Both the position numbers and the translations under genes were made by a program. This document shows, one piece after another, positions 47,650 to 58,015 of a DNA stretch of 64,000 nt (position 1 is its first letter; the number at the start of each line of letters is the position of its first letter). The DNA is from Cenococcum geophilum 1.58 (taxonomy: Eukaryota; Ascomycota; Dothideomycetes; Gloniales; Gloniaceae): contig KV748251.1 in NCBI GenBank assembly GCA_001692895.1, positions 434,001-498,000 of the forward strand, written 5' to 3'. The notes under the pieces are model-generated. The model ran no database searches. It was not told the DNA's origin and worked only from the letters and a program-made list of their open reading frames with translations.

Positions 47650-50600
47650 TTATCTACTATTTCGTTTCTATAAATTCCTAAGTGGCTAGGAACCTAATAA
47701 AAGTTAATAGAAATACCTTTACTAGCTAAATAGGAGCAGCTTTACATAATTTTAAAGACTAGTTCTTACCCTCCTATAAGAGAATTTAGCTATAATCTTT
47801 TAATAGCCGCCTGGCTATCTATAAAGATATAAACCTTTTTCTCTTCTAGTCTTTATTGCTTTAGATATTTTAGGGCCCTATAAACTATATAAAGCTCTAT
47901 GTTTATAATTTCCATATAGGGTCCTTAGTTCCAATTTATTGTATATTTAATTCTATTTCTATCTCCTATTTTATATATAGCTGCCGCACTTAATTTACTA
48001 TCTTTAAAGCTATCTATATAGTATATATCTACTAGCCTTAGATATTCTTATGCAGCTTCTTCCTTACTATCTCTTAAGATAGAAAAGAATGCAGAAATAA
48101 AAAGAGACTACGGTTTTTGCTAGTTTAGAGAGATTCTCTCTATTTTCCAGTTTTAAATTAGCTGCTAAACTCTAGAAGTTAGAGATAGCAGCTATATTTT
48201 TAGCTATAAGAGGTACTTTATAGTAGAGTTTTTAGGGCTAGAATTAGAGCTTAATCTAACTGCTAGTTCGTCCTTATCTTTATTAATCTCTTCTATATAG
48301 ATCTTCTTAATTATATAGTTTTCCTTAAATTTTAGGATCCTTAGTGCGTAGCTATTGCAAAGCTTTTTAAATCTAATTCTAAAAGGAGGAATAGAGGCTT
48401 TAATCTCTATAGCCTAGCTAGGAGATCCTCTAAACGCTCCTAATACTAGTTTTAGGGCCTTATTTTATAGAGCTTAGTACTTAGCTAGTAGGTAGTCTTT
48501 AGATTTACTTTTCCACCAGCATTATATTTTATAGTCTACTATAGTAATAATATAAGCTATATAGAGCTGCCGTAGGGCTTATAGAGATAAACCTCTTTAT
48601 ATATTTCCTAGTCTTCTAATTAAATAGAAGGCCTCTTTTGCCTTAGAGATTCTTATTTCTATATATTATTTAAAAGTAAGCTTAGAGTTTAGAAATACCC
48701 CTAGCTACCTAACTAGGGGTTTAGGGGATATTTTTATATCTCTTAGCTTTAGCCATTCTTCTATAGTAGTATGTTTACTATAGAAGTGTATAAGCTCTAT
48801 CTTGCTAATATTAAAGCTAATAGCCGCTTCCTTAGCTCTAGACATTAACTCTAGCGCTATTCCCTTTAGCTTTTTACAATTAGATTTAGCCGAATTTAAA
48901 GTAACCGTAATTGCAAAATTGTCTATATAGCTAAGGAAATAAGCTCCTTCTATCTCTAGCCTGCAGATATTACGTATATATAGTAGAAATAAAATAGGGG
49001 ATATAGGCGAACCTTATAGTATCCCTATTTCTATTTCTACTTTTTCTTATATTTGCCTATTAAAGGAGAGCTATAGCTTTCTATTGCTAATAAAGGTAGC
49101 TACCTATTATATAAACGCTATAGGTAGTCCTAGTTCCTTATAAACCAATTAAAGTTAGTTTATAGAAACATAGTTAAAGGCCCCTTTTATATCTAGAAAT
49201 AATATAGTAGCTATCCTTTATCTGGCTTTTTTCCTATTATTTTTTAATTGGATATTATTTAGGAGTAGTAAAACTGCGTTAATTACGGACCGCTGTCTTC
49301 TTCCTCCTAGTTATGTCTCTTATAGTAGGCTAGTAGTACTAGCTAGATATCCTAATCTAGTAGTAAAGATCTTCTCTAGAGTCTTTCCTAGGCAGTTTAA
49401 TAAAGAGATAATTCTATATAACTTTAATAGAGAATAATCCTCCTTATTTGCTTTAGGGAGAATAACTCCTTAAGCTTCTCTTTAGACTTTTAATTAATAG
49501 CCTAAGGTAAATAGGATCCTATAGATTCTATATAGAAGATCTTTTATAATAGGGTAGGCCTTTTACAGAATTGTAAAGGATAGCTTATCTAGCCCTAGGG
49601 CTTTTTTACTAGAGCTAGAGAAGATTGCTTATTTAACTTCTATTTTCTCTAGTTCTAGCCATTTCCATTTACTATCTATAGTATAGTCCTTCTACTCTAT
49701 AGGGCTAGTAAAAGGGGGTTTACGGAATAGAGTAGTTAAAAAAGCTTTATACTAATCCTTAAAGCTCTCTACTAATCTAGTAGTCCTATTCTTGCTATAC
49801 TATAGACTAGGGATTATTTGCAGCTCTTTCTCCTTTATATATTTTAGGGTAGTAAAGACCTCTTTTCCTTATGCTTTTTCTAGGAAACTATTCTAGTAGC
49901 TAGTTTTAGCTTTTCTTATTACATAGAAGTATTGATTTTTAGCTTCTTTATAGGCTTCTAGTCTAGAGCTTCTAGTAGGTTATTCTTCTTAAAGCCTTTC
50001 TAGTTTTACTATTTTTTTTCTTTTCTATAGAAGCTCTTTATTCCACTATAGTTTAGAGAATTTGTAGGTTCTAAATTTAGGGATAGCTTTCTTAGCTGCT
50101 AGCTTTATATAACTAGTAAGATCTACTACTAGGTTATCTACTTATGTACTTAAGCTCCTATCCCTATTTCTATATAATTCCTCTAGAGAAGCTAGGGGGC
50201 CTTTTTCTCTTATCTCTATATAGGGGTTTTCTTCTACTAGTTCTTCTAAAGCTAAAACCTTTACTTCTAGTTCTAGTTCCTAAACTAGCTTTACTAATAA
50301 AGTAGAAAAGAGCTCCTAATTTGCCTTTTTTATATAAAAAGAGGTATCTTAAAGGGGGTTTAGGTATCTTTACGCCTCTCTAGTAAATAGGGAGAAGGCT
50401 ATATTTTTATAGTCTAATCCTATTTCTTCTATTATAGTCCAATTGTCCTAGGTATTTTCTTAGAAGTTTCCTAAGTAAAAGGCTAGGTCTATAATAGACT
50501 TTTCCCTTATATTAAATCTATAAAAGGTCCCTTCTTATTTATTTAAATTTAGTAGTTAATAGTTATATTTGTTTAGCCAGTCTACTAGTTCTTTAGCTTC

Positions 50601-51130
50601 CCTAGTTAGATTTCTAGCTAGTGCCTTCCATCTTATATAGTGTAAGTTATAGTCTTCTATTAGTGCGAAGGGGAGGTCTAGTTTTCGTTCTAGAATGGCC
50701 CTTAAGATAGTAGACGTACTATTTCTTTAGGTTCTAGAGTTCTCGTCTAGCTATCTCTTATTATAAATATTAAACTGTAAAAATCTTTTAAATTGGCTAT
50801 AGATTTCTAATGCTATAATATCTGTATCTTTATAAATATCCTCCCTATTTCTATATTGTTAAAAGCTAGAGCTAGTCTTTCTTATATAGATAGTTACTTT
50901 AGGGCGAATAGCTAAATTGCTAGGGAGGATAAGGTTAAATATAGGGTGCGGAATAGAGAAGTAGGATCCTTTTTATCTATCTTTCCAGGTACTAGGTTTT
51001 TGTACTAGGATAATATCTATTTTTCTTCTAAATCCTATTTCTAGTAGGGTTTGCTGTGCTTCTTATCTTTTTCCTACATTATATTGTATAATGGAGATTT
51101 CTCCTCTAGCTTTAGAAGCTAGGGAGATTT
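47650..51130 (-). pseudogene. LINE L2 ORF2: endonuclease, reverse transcriptase, RNase H (broken)
   Basis: Reverse-complement counterpart of 42150-45640 with the same domain order: endonuclease about 50350-51000, reverse transcriptase about 48750-49600, RNase H about 47650-48070. Motif C reads YIDNFAI (48913-48935): here the first Asp survives and the second is Asn, unlike L1 (NN), so the two copies were mutated independently. Nonsense codons throughout. Confidence 0.86.
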
Positions 51131-51149
51131 CTTCTTCTTTCTATATATT

Positions 51150-52530
51150 ATCTTCTAAGCTTATACTTATTATTATACTAGCTTAGCTGCTTTAAAAGAC
51201 TTACAGTCTTTACTATTAGCAAAGTATTTTTCTTTACAGTTAATGCAAAGAGGGGTAGTATGCTCGTAAGGTCTACCTATTATATTACAACTAGAATAGG
51301 AGTAGTCTTTAAATAGGTGTACTACTATATAAAACCAATAGGCCCTTATAGAGCATCTATCTCCTATATAGCTAAATTTTTAGCAGCTAGTATATTATAT
51401 AGTAGGAGAGACTTCTAGGTATTTAACTACCTTAGTAGCTACCCCTACAATTAGGATTTCCTTCTATTTAAGAATTTCCTATCTTTTTTCCTTATTTTTT
51501 TTATAGTGAAGACTATAGAGCCAAATCTGGTTTGTAGATTATATCTTTTTTCCCTAGATAAAATCCACCTAGGTAGTCCCTATATCTTAATAGGATTAAA
51601 GGTCTCTATTTCTTCCTTTAGAAGTTTAGAACCTTTTAGTCCTAAAAAGGGGGTAATAGGGATACTATATGCTACTACTTAAACCCAGGGCTCTAGTTTT
51701 TATTCTTTTTTAAAAGAGAAGTAGCTAGACTAGATTTCCTTATATTTAACTAGAAAGTCTGCATTATATTCTTCTATGGTTATAAGGAGAATATTTATTT
51801 TTCTCTGGTTCTAGCTATAGAAGCTATAACTAGCTTCTCCATTTGCATCTTAGATGTAAATAGTTTATTAACTTTATTTCGTATAGAGAAGATATCTAAA
51901 TACTAGTCCTTTTGGTCTGTATCTATAACTAGGATTAGTCTTCTTTCTTATAGCTACTTTTTTCCCTAGTAGAAGTAGGGCTTATAGAACTCGTAGTGCT
52001 ATTAACTACCTTACTGGTAGGGGGAACTAAGGAGGTAAGAGGTAGAGGAAAAGAAGAAGAAGAAGAAGAAGAAAAAAAGGAGAACGATAAAGACGAAGGA
52101 GCAAACGTAGACGAAGAGAGGCCCTTCATTAGCTTTTCCGTATAGGTTTTAGGGGCTACCTCCTTACGGAGGGCTCTTACTTCTTCTACAAGTCCTTTTA
52201 AGATATCTGTCTCCTGTTTTTCTTTCTCTCTTTCTTTTATAGAAGGATTTTCTCCTACTATAATTCTTTGTACGTCGTCCCTTATTTATTTAACCTATTC
52301 TTTACTTTCTCCTTCTAGCCTTATATAAGCCTAGGTTAGGCTTTCTAGGGCCTTTTATACGTGTTGTTTTAGAGAAAGAGGGGGGAAATATAGACTAGCC
52401 ATTCTATACCTGGCTTACGCCATATTTCCTCCTAAGTTTTAGTTACCCTTTTTAGGGGACAATAGTAGGTGGTTTCTTTTTCTTTTATTCTCTTTTATAA
52501 GAGCTAAAGACGGTTTATCCACTTCTTCTG
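51150..52530 (-). pseudogene. LINE L2 ORF1 with zinc knuckles (broken)
   Basis: Counterpart of L1 ORF1. The Cys/His-rich region is at about 51190-51420. A 64-codon uninterrupted piece (51935-52129, minus) is genuine ORF1 sequence: MKGLSSSTFAPSSLSFSFFS, then more Ser, then VPPTSKVVNSTTSSISP, in the same frame as KKGLSSSTFAP of L1. This Ser-rich linker escaped stops because its codons contain few CAG/CAA/TGG. The N terminus lies beyond the solo LTR insert. Confidence 0.8.
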
Positions 52531-52540
52531 CCTTTATATC

Positions 52541-52739
52541 TATCGGAATGTATAGACAGAGGTTGTATTAGAGTGTATATACAGAGGTTACGTAGTTGTA
52601 TGTCTTAGGATAGCTGTTTTACGCAATAAAGAAAGAACTGCCAGTGTTGGAATGTATATCACGTAGTCGCGTGTCTCTGATTAGTCACCCTTATAGTGAC
52701 TAATTAGAGACACGTGACTACGTGATATACATTCCAACA
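52541..52739. repeat. 199-bp solo-LTR-like insert with terminal palindrome
   Basis: Starts TATCGGAATGTATA (probably TGTCGG), ends TATACATTCCAACA, and is flanked by a 5-bp duplication ATATC (52536-52540, 52740-52744). Its last 95 bp (52645-52739) form a near-perfect palindrome: TGTTGGAATGTATATCACG paired with CGTGATATACATTCCAACA around a CCTTATA centre. Present in L2, absent from L1. RIP-poor. Could be a solo LTR or a MITE. Confidence 0.75.
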
Positions 52740-52744
52740 ATATC

Positions 52745-53523
52745 TTTCCTAGATAGGTAGGGGGAAGACGGAAGAGAAGAAGAAGAAGTAGATAAAAATT
52801 CGTCATCACTTATCTCTATAGGAGGCTTTATTTTAGGCTTAGTAGCCTTTACCATTTTATATCTTATAGCTTATAGCTTATAGGGGGGTTTCCTAGTTTT
52901 TTTAGTAGATAATAACCTTCTTAAGTCTCTTATCTCCTTTTATAGAGGTAAAAAACTAGGTAAAAAGCCTTCCTAGTTTTTACTATCCTTTTTATCCTTT
53001 TTCCTTACTAACCCTACTAGAGAGTTTCTGGGGATATTAGACTAAAAGGTAGTGGAAAAACTAGGCAAAAAAGACTATGGTGGTTATTTTCTTCTCTATT
53101 AGAAGTAGAAAAAACTACTAGAAAAAATAACTTATTAGGCTTTTACTAGCAGAAAAGCTAGAAAGGGCAATCCTTCTCTTACTAAGGAAAATCTAACTAA
53201 AGGAGATATAGAAAAAGTACCTACACCCCCTATTTTATTAGGCTTTTTCTTTATTAGAAGAAAAGCCTAGAAAAAGTCTATTTTATAGTTTTAGTGTTTC
53301 TATCCCTATTCTGCCTATTTCGCTTATAAGCTAGAACCACCCCTAAGAAAAAATTTCTCTAGGAAAAGGGGGGTTAAAAGGCGAATAAATCCACCTCTAG
53401 CTCGCTAGGCAGTAGGAATTAGGTCTTAAAAGTTGGAAAATTAATTGTTTTTAGTAGAAAGATAGGTATGCGTAAGTTTTAAAGTGCGGCGCTACCTTTT
53501 AGTAAGGTTGCATATATGGTATT
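52745..53523 (-). other. LINE L2 5' UTR and start of ORF1
   Basis: Collinear with 24780-25560 of L1. No domain recognised. It lacks most of the (ACT)n run seen in L1 and ends at the shared LINE 5' terminus. Confidence 0.7.
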
Positions 53524-53610
53524 TCCTTAGTTGCTACTATTAATAGTGTTATAACTAGTGCTTTTAGTAGTATATTATTTAACTTTCTTTACTATAACCT
53601 TAGTAGTAAA

Positions 53611-54041
53611 TATAATACGAAGCCTTATAGGAAATACTATAATAGACTTGCTAAAGGGCTAGGTATATAGGTATAGAATAGTTAACAACGTAAATATAAC
53701 TAGTAGAGTAGGTTACCTAATAGATTAACTCTAATTATATTCTAAGATTTATTATAAAGAAGAGAACTATTTAGGTAGGGACTATAGTCCTTTAAATATA
53801 TAATACCGCGCCTAAGAAATATACTAAGTACGTTAGTACGTTAATACGTTTATATATTACGTTCCTATATTCCTATATTCCTATATTCCTATATTTTAAA
53901 CTTATAACATAACTAGCTATATAACTTAGCTACCCCTTATTTTATAGCTTAATTGGTTTTAGCGCCTTCTATATTATCTTAACTAACCTATTTATATCTC
54001 TTCTTAATAGTTATACTATTACTAATATAAGGTCCGTAATA
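53611..54041 (-). repeat. 5' LTR of Gypsy A2
   Basis: About 431 bp, most diverged LTR of family A here. The A2 gag start codon, just to the left (about 53571-53573), has become ATA. Contains the CCTATATT tandem repeat listed separately. Confidence 0.82.
53863..53898. repeat. 8-bp tandem repeat in the A2 LTR
   Basis: Four to five copies of CCTATATT, at the position where the other family A LTRs have AGATTATAT-type repeats. Short-repeat turnover after insertion. Confidence 0.85.
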
Positions 54042-54738
54042 TCTTTAAGTAGTAGGTCTTTATACGCTTTAGCTAAATATTAGTCTTAGGCTATATCCTT
54101 AAATAAAAGACCTTCTTTAGCACCTCCTATATATAGGGGAGAAAGTAGCCTTTTCCTTCCTTTAGGAAGCTGGCAATTAGCTATATAAACGCTCGAAATA
54201 GATAGCTAAGGTAAGCTTCTATTATCGCGTCTATATTCTAGCATTCGGCCTATTTAATTTAGGTCTCCTTAATGCCGCTAAGCTTAGCGTACTAGACTCT
54301 CTACTTATAGGCGCTATAGGTTTTCTCTTTTAAGTAAATCCCTACCGCCTAAATCACGTTTTTATTTTATTTAAACTATATATAATAGCTTAATGGCCGT
54401 TATAGTACTTTAATACTACTAGGGAAGATATATAAGCTATAGTAGTTCTTTAGCTACTAAAAGTATAAAAAGCTCTTAGTACTATCTTTACTCTAATAGT
54501 TAAAGAAGTAAAGGCTATTATAGAGAGAGGGTAGAGAATAGGGTTAGTATTACATATATAGCCTATATATTTAACCTTACCGTCTTAATTATACTTCCCC
54601 TATATTATTAATATAATTATATATAGCACTAGCTTATTTAGTTTCGGCACTTTATTTTTTAGTTTAATAAGTATAAGGTTAGTAAGCTAAACGTCCTATT
54701 TACTTTTACCTTAGGTAATAGTAGTATAGCCTAGAGAA
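54042..54738. other. Unassigned degenerate sequence left of Gypsy B
   Basis: About 700 bp, AT-rich, with RIP-like base use but no recognised domain. On the plus strand one frame is open apart from possible RIP stops (for example KRPSLAPPIYRGESSLF), but Ser/Tyr/Leu-rich readings arise easily in such sequence. Gypsy B inserted at its right edge, so it should be contiguous with 61118 onward. Confidence 0.4.
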
Positions 54739-54948
54739 TGTTACGGCTTGTATAAATGCCTCTAAACCAAAGCTTATAAAATGCTATATTACTAAAATAC
54801 TAAGCTAAAGAGAAGGAAAAGGGATCGCTAAAACCGATGTAAATAAATATATAGGGTGAGCCGCTAAGGCGCTAGCTTTAGGCGGGCTAATCGCAAGTCG
54901 GCAAAATATAGTAGAATTTGGCAAGTAACGTGCAATAGCGCCATTATA
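54739..54948 (-). repeat. 3' LTR of Gypsy B
   Basis: 210 bp, starts TGTTACGGCTTG and ends AGCGCCATTATA. Holds module a at 54860-54894. Confidence 0.93.
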
Positions 54949-55148
54949 TCACCCCCCTCTTTAAAAGAAAGCCTACCCTTAAGCTTAGTTAGAAATAGGG
55001 TAGTATTAGGCTTATAAACGTAGGATTATAAAATATAAGATAAGGAGATAAAAGGAATATAAGTACGTTTAAACTAAGTACAAAGGGCGATTATAGGCTA
55101 AGTGGAAGCACTAGGCTAGAAAAAATAGCTGTTAAAAGTTTTAGCACG

Positions 55149-55199
55149 GATCTAACTAATTAGACAACTTTAACCGGTGGTTAAAGTTCCTAGATATCT
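55149..55199. promoter_or_regulatory. Module b in the Gypsy B 3' UTR
   Basis: Contains a perfect 10-bp stem, AACTTTAACC-GGT-GGTTAAAGTT (55166-55188), preceded by TCTAACTAATTAGA, itself an inverted repeat. The same segment is in Copia C2 (29761-29803) and C3 (62305-62356). It lies between pol and the 3' LTR. Function unknown; the regulatory label is an inference. Confidence 0.5.
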
Positions 55200-55229
55200 A
55201 AAATTTTACGGTACTAGCAAAAAACGGTA

Positions 55230-57823
55230 GGGTATAGTAGAAAACGGCAGACAGCTATATTAGGGCTTTAGGGCGTTTTTGTCCCTATATTCTTCCAGTA
55301 ACTTATTATCTTTATTATACTAGCATTCTATCTATTTATCTAGGTACTTTAGGGGTCTAGGCGTATTAGGGTATTAGTTATAGAATTCTTTAAGCTTCTA
55401 GGGGTAGCCTATAAAGTTTTACGTAGGGTACTAAGTTAAGTTAGGATTATAGCCCTTCCATTAGATACGGTATTTTAGCGTTCCCTATACTATCTTATAG
55501 GCCAGTATCTCGTTAACCTCCCATTTATTATTACCGTTTACTTAAATTAGTAGGGGAGGCTTATTCTTTTATCTAGGTAATAGGTTGTTTATAGCTTTCC
55601 GTAACTTATTTAGTAAGAAAATAGGGTAAACCCTAATTAAATCTAGGAGCTTTATTTTATACAAGTTGCCTATCTTTTTAAGAACCTTATATAGTCCTGC
55701 TATCTAGTAGTCTAGCTTATAGCTAAGTCGTTTAGTTTTCTAATTCCTTATTATAACCAAGACTATATTACCAGGAGCAAGATCGGGCTCTTAACGGTGT
55801 TTATTTACTTACTGTTTTATTAACCTCTAAGCTTTTTTTAGGTTCTCGTAGGCTACCGTTTAAACTTCCTCTAATCGTTTAGTGTACTATTAGGCCTTAG
55901 TATAAGATAGCTTCTCTTATATAGTCTAGGGTTCTTCTAGCCTTTTCTAATTAAAGCTTATATAGGGTAAGTATCCCATTTCTAGCTAAATTGGGGCAAA
56001 CCCTATAAAGTTATAGGGTAGGGTTGCTTACGCGTAGTTTATTAAGGGTAGTAGTTTAGACCAGTTATCCTAGAAATAGTTAATAAAGGGCCTAAGCCTC
56101 TAGTCCAGGTACTAATTTATAATCTCTATCTAACCGTCTATCTAGGGGTAATAAGCCGTAAAAAGCTTTAACTTAATGCCTAGGATTTAGGTAAACTTAT
56201 TCTAAAAGGCCGATATAAACTATAGCCTATAATTAGATATAATAGTATCTAGTAGTTTATAGATTTAATAGACGTAATAGACAAATAGCCAGGCTACCTT
56301 TTTAGCATTAATGTTTTTATAACAGGGAATTAAAAACGGGCGGTTACTAAAGCGGTCAACTATAACTATAACTATATTATATCCGTTATGGTCCTTAGGT
56401 AGTTTATAAAAGTCTATAGAAATATACTATTAAGGGCACTCTAGTATTAGAAGTGGCTTAAGTAATCCTAGGGTCTTATCCTATAGGATTATAGCTCTTT
56501 AGCAGTCTTCGCAGTTCTGTATATATCGATCGATATCCATAACTATTCTCGGCCAGTAGTAGCGGCAGTTAATAATTTTATAGGTCTTATTCTTGCTAGG
56601 GTATGCTATAGAGACTTAGTAATAAGCTTCGCGGATTAGTTTAGTCCGTAGATTATTAATATTAGGGACTATAAGCCGCTCCTAATATAGGAGCAATTCT
56701 TCCTCCGTCTTAAAATCGGGGTCGCCTTTTACGGCTTATTTATAAAGGGCCCTTAGGGCATTAGCCGTACGGTTTATAGTTAAAAGGCGGTTAATTAGCC
56801 CTATTAGTTTATCTAAGGACTCCTCTATTAGTGCTAGCTCGTTTTACTAGGAGTCTAGCTCCTTAAGGATCTATAGGTTAAGCTGTTCTAAATAGAAAAG
56901 GGCGCGCGTCTAATATTAGGTCTTTAGCTTATCCTAAGGTCCTACATCTTATTCTCTTTAGGTTAGAGTATTAGCCTTAAAGTTTTACTTACCAGAATGA
57001 TATATAATCGTAAAAAAGAATTAGAAAAGTATTTCGGCCTACTAAGCTTATTATTTAGTAAGCTGTTTTATAGTTATAAAGTACTCTAAGGCTTTATAAT
57101 CTATATATATCTTAATTTAGGAGTTTGTACCTTTAAGCTCTACGCGCTATTAAGAGAGTAATTAAATAATAGCTAGCATTTCTTTGTTATATACTTTGTA
57201 GTTATACTTATCCGGGTCCATTATTTTTAAAAAGAAAGCTATAGGGTACTATTCGCCGTTTAAATATAACTATAATAGGATTCCCGCTATAACCCTATTA
57301 GAGGTATCTATTTTTAGCATTAATTTAAGGTCCGGGTTATAGTAATAAAGGATTAGAGAAGAAATAAGCCAATTTTTTATCTCCTTAAAGGCTTCTATAT
57401 AGCTATTATTAAAGATAAAAGGCGTATCCTTCCTAGTTAGTTGTATAAGAGGTTTTACTATAATTCTATAGTTATAAATAAATTGGTGGTAGAAGTTATA
57501 AAAGCTAAGAAAGGATTGGATTCCTTTTACTATATAAGGGGGCTTTTAGTTATAGATTACCTCTACCTTCTTAGGGTTAACCTTAATTCCTTCTATAGTT
57601 ATAATAAACCCAAGGTATTTTATACGTTTTACCCTAAACTTATATTTCTTAATATTAACTTATAGGCCTACGTTCTATAGTCTCTCTAGGACCTTCTTAA
57701 TATAAACTTAATACTTAAGTTTATCGTCTAAGTATATAAGAATGTCGTCTAGGTATACTATACAGAATTTATTAAGGTAATTAAAAAGAACGTTATTTAT
57801 ATACCTTTAGTACGTAGCTAGTC
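55230..57823 (-). pseudogene. Gypsy B pol 3' part: RT catalytic box, RNase H, integrase, chromodomain
   Basis: Just after the solo LTR the RT reads NKFCIVYLDDILIYLD (57725-57775); the catalytic YLDD is intact. RNase H includes GVIAGILL*LYL and NKEMLAII*LLS (about 56950-57300). Integrase: NCEDC, ISIDFYKLPKDHNGYNIV and VIVDRFSNRPFLIPCYKNIN (56320-56520), keeping the first catalytic Asp, then an ASP-rich HP-type end. The C terminus (about 55330-55560) reads EVNEILAYR, QYPTQNFIGYPQKLKEFYNQ and PRPLKYLDR, a chromodomain of the shadow type found in ascomycete chromoviruses. RIP stops present. Confidence 0.88.
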
Positions 57824-58010
57824 TGTTACAGTACGTGCGGACTGTCAAGGTACGATATACGAGGTGACTGTATATGATTGACAAACGATGTCGTGTGAGG
57901 ATCTATGTAGGAGGTGAGGTGGTATATATACACGTCGCTCAGGGGTCAGGTCTGTGCTCGTGTCATAACAACACTAAGTCATAACAACGTGTCAGGTCAG
58001 TGCCGTGACA
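57824..58010. repeat. 187-bp solo LTR inside Gypsy B
   Basis: TGTTACAGTACG...GTGCCGTGACA with a perfect 5-bp duplication TAGTC (57819-57823, 58011-58015). It splits the reverse transcriptase between FGLTNGPA-type sequence and YLDD. Last 17 bases nearly identical to the Gypsy D LTR and of equal length, though the middle differs. Rich in CpA/TpG, so free of RIP. Contains a direct repeat of GTCATAACAAC (57962-57988). Confidence 0.88.
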
Positions 58011-58015
58011 TAGTC

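Larger units (their letters stand above)
46825..53523 (-). mobile_element. LINE L2 (Tad1-type), full length, minus strand
   Basis: Inserted in A2 gag; the sequences around it, TAAAGTAGTTACTAT (46809-46823) and TTAGTTGCTACTAT (about 53527-53540), are a RIP-diverged target duplication. It starts with the 5' end shared with L1 and ends in a ten-base T run (46825-46834). It lies tail to tail with L1, 390 bp away. Carries a 199-bp insert at 52541-52739. Confidence 0.9.
17745..54041 (-). mobile_element. Gypsy A copy A2, dispersed over 36 kb by nested insertions
   Basis: Pieces at 17745-19790, 22348-24775, 46441-46824 and 53524-54041 join, in order and on the minus strand, into one Gypsy A copy from RNase H/reverse transcriptase to the 5' LTR, when compared with A1 and A3. 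Integrase, chromodomain and 3' LTR are absent; the left limit abuts the pogo element. LINE X, LINE L1 (with everything inside it) and LINE L2 fill the gaps, with target duplications at each junction. It is therefore older than L1, L2 and X. Confidence 0.88.

Noticed and set aside
57441..57665. 74-codon open frame on the plus strand
   Set aside because: Antisense to Gypsy B reverse transcriptase/RNase H.
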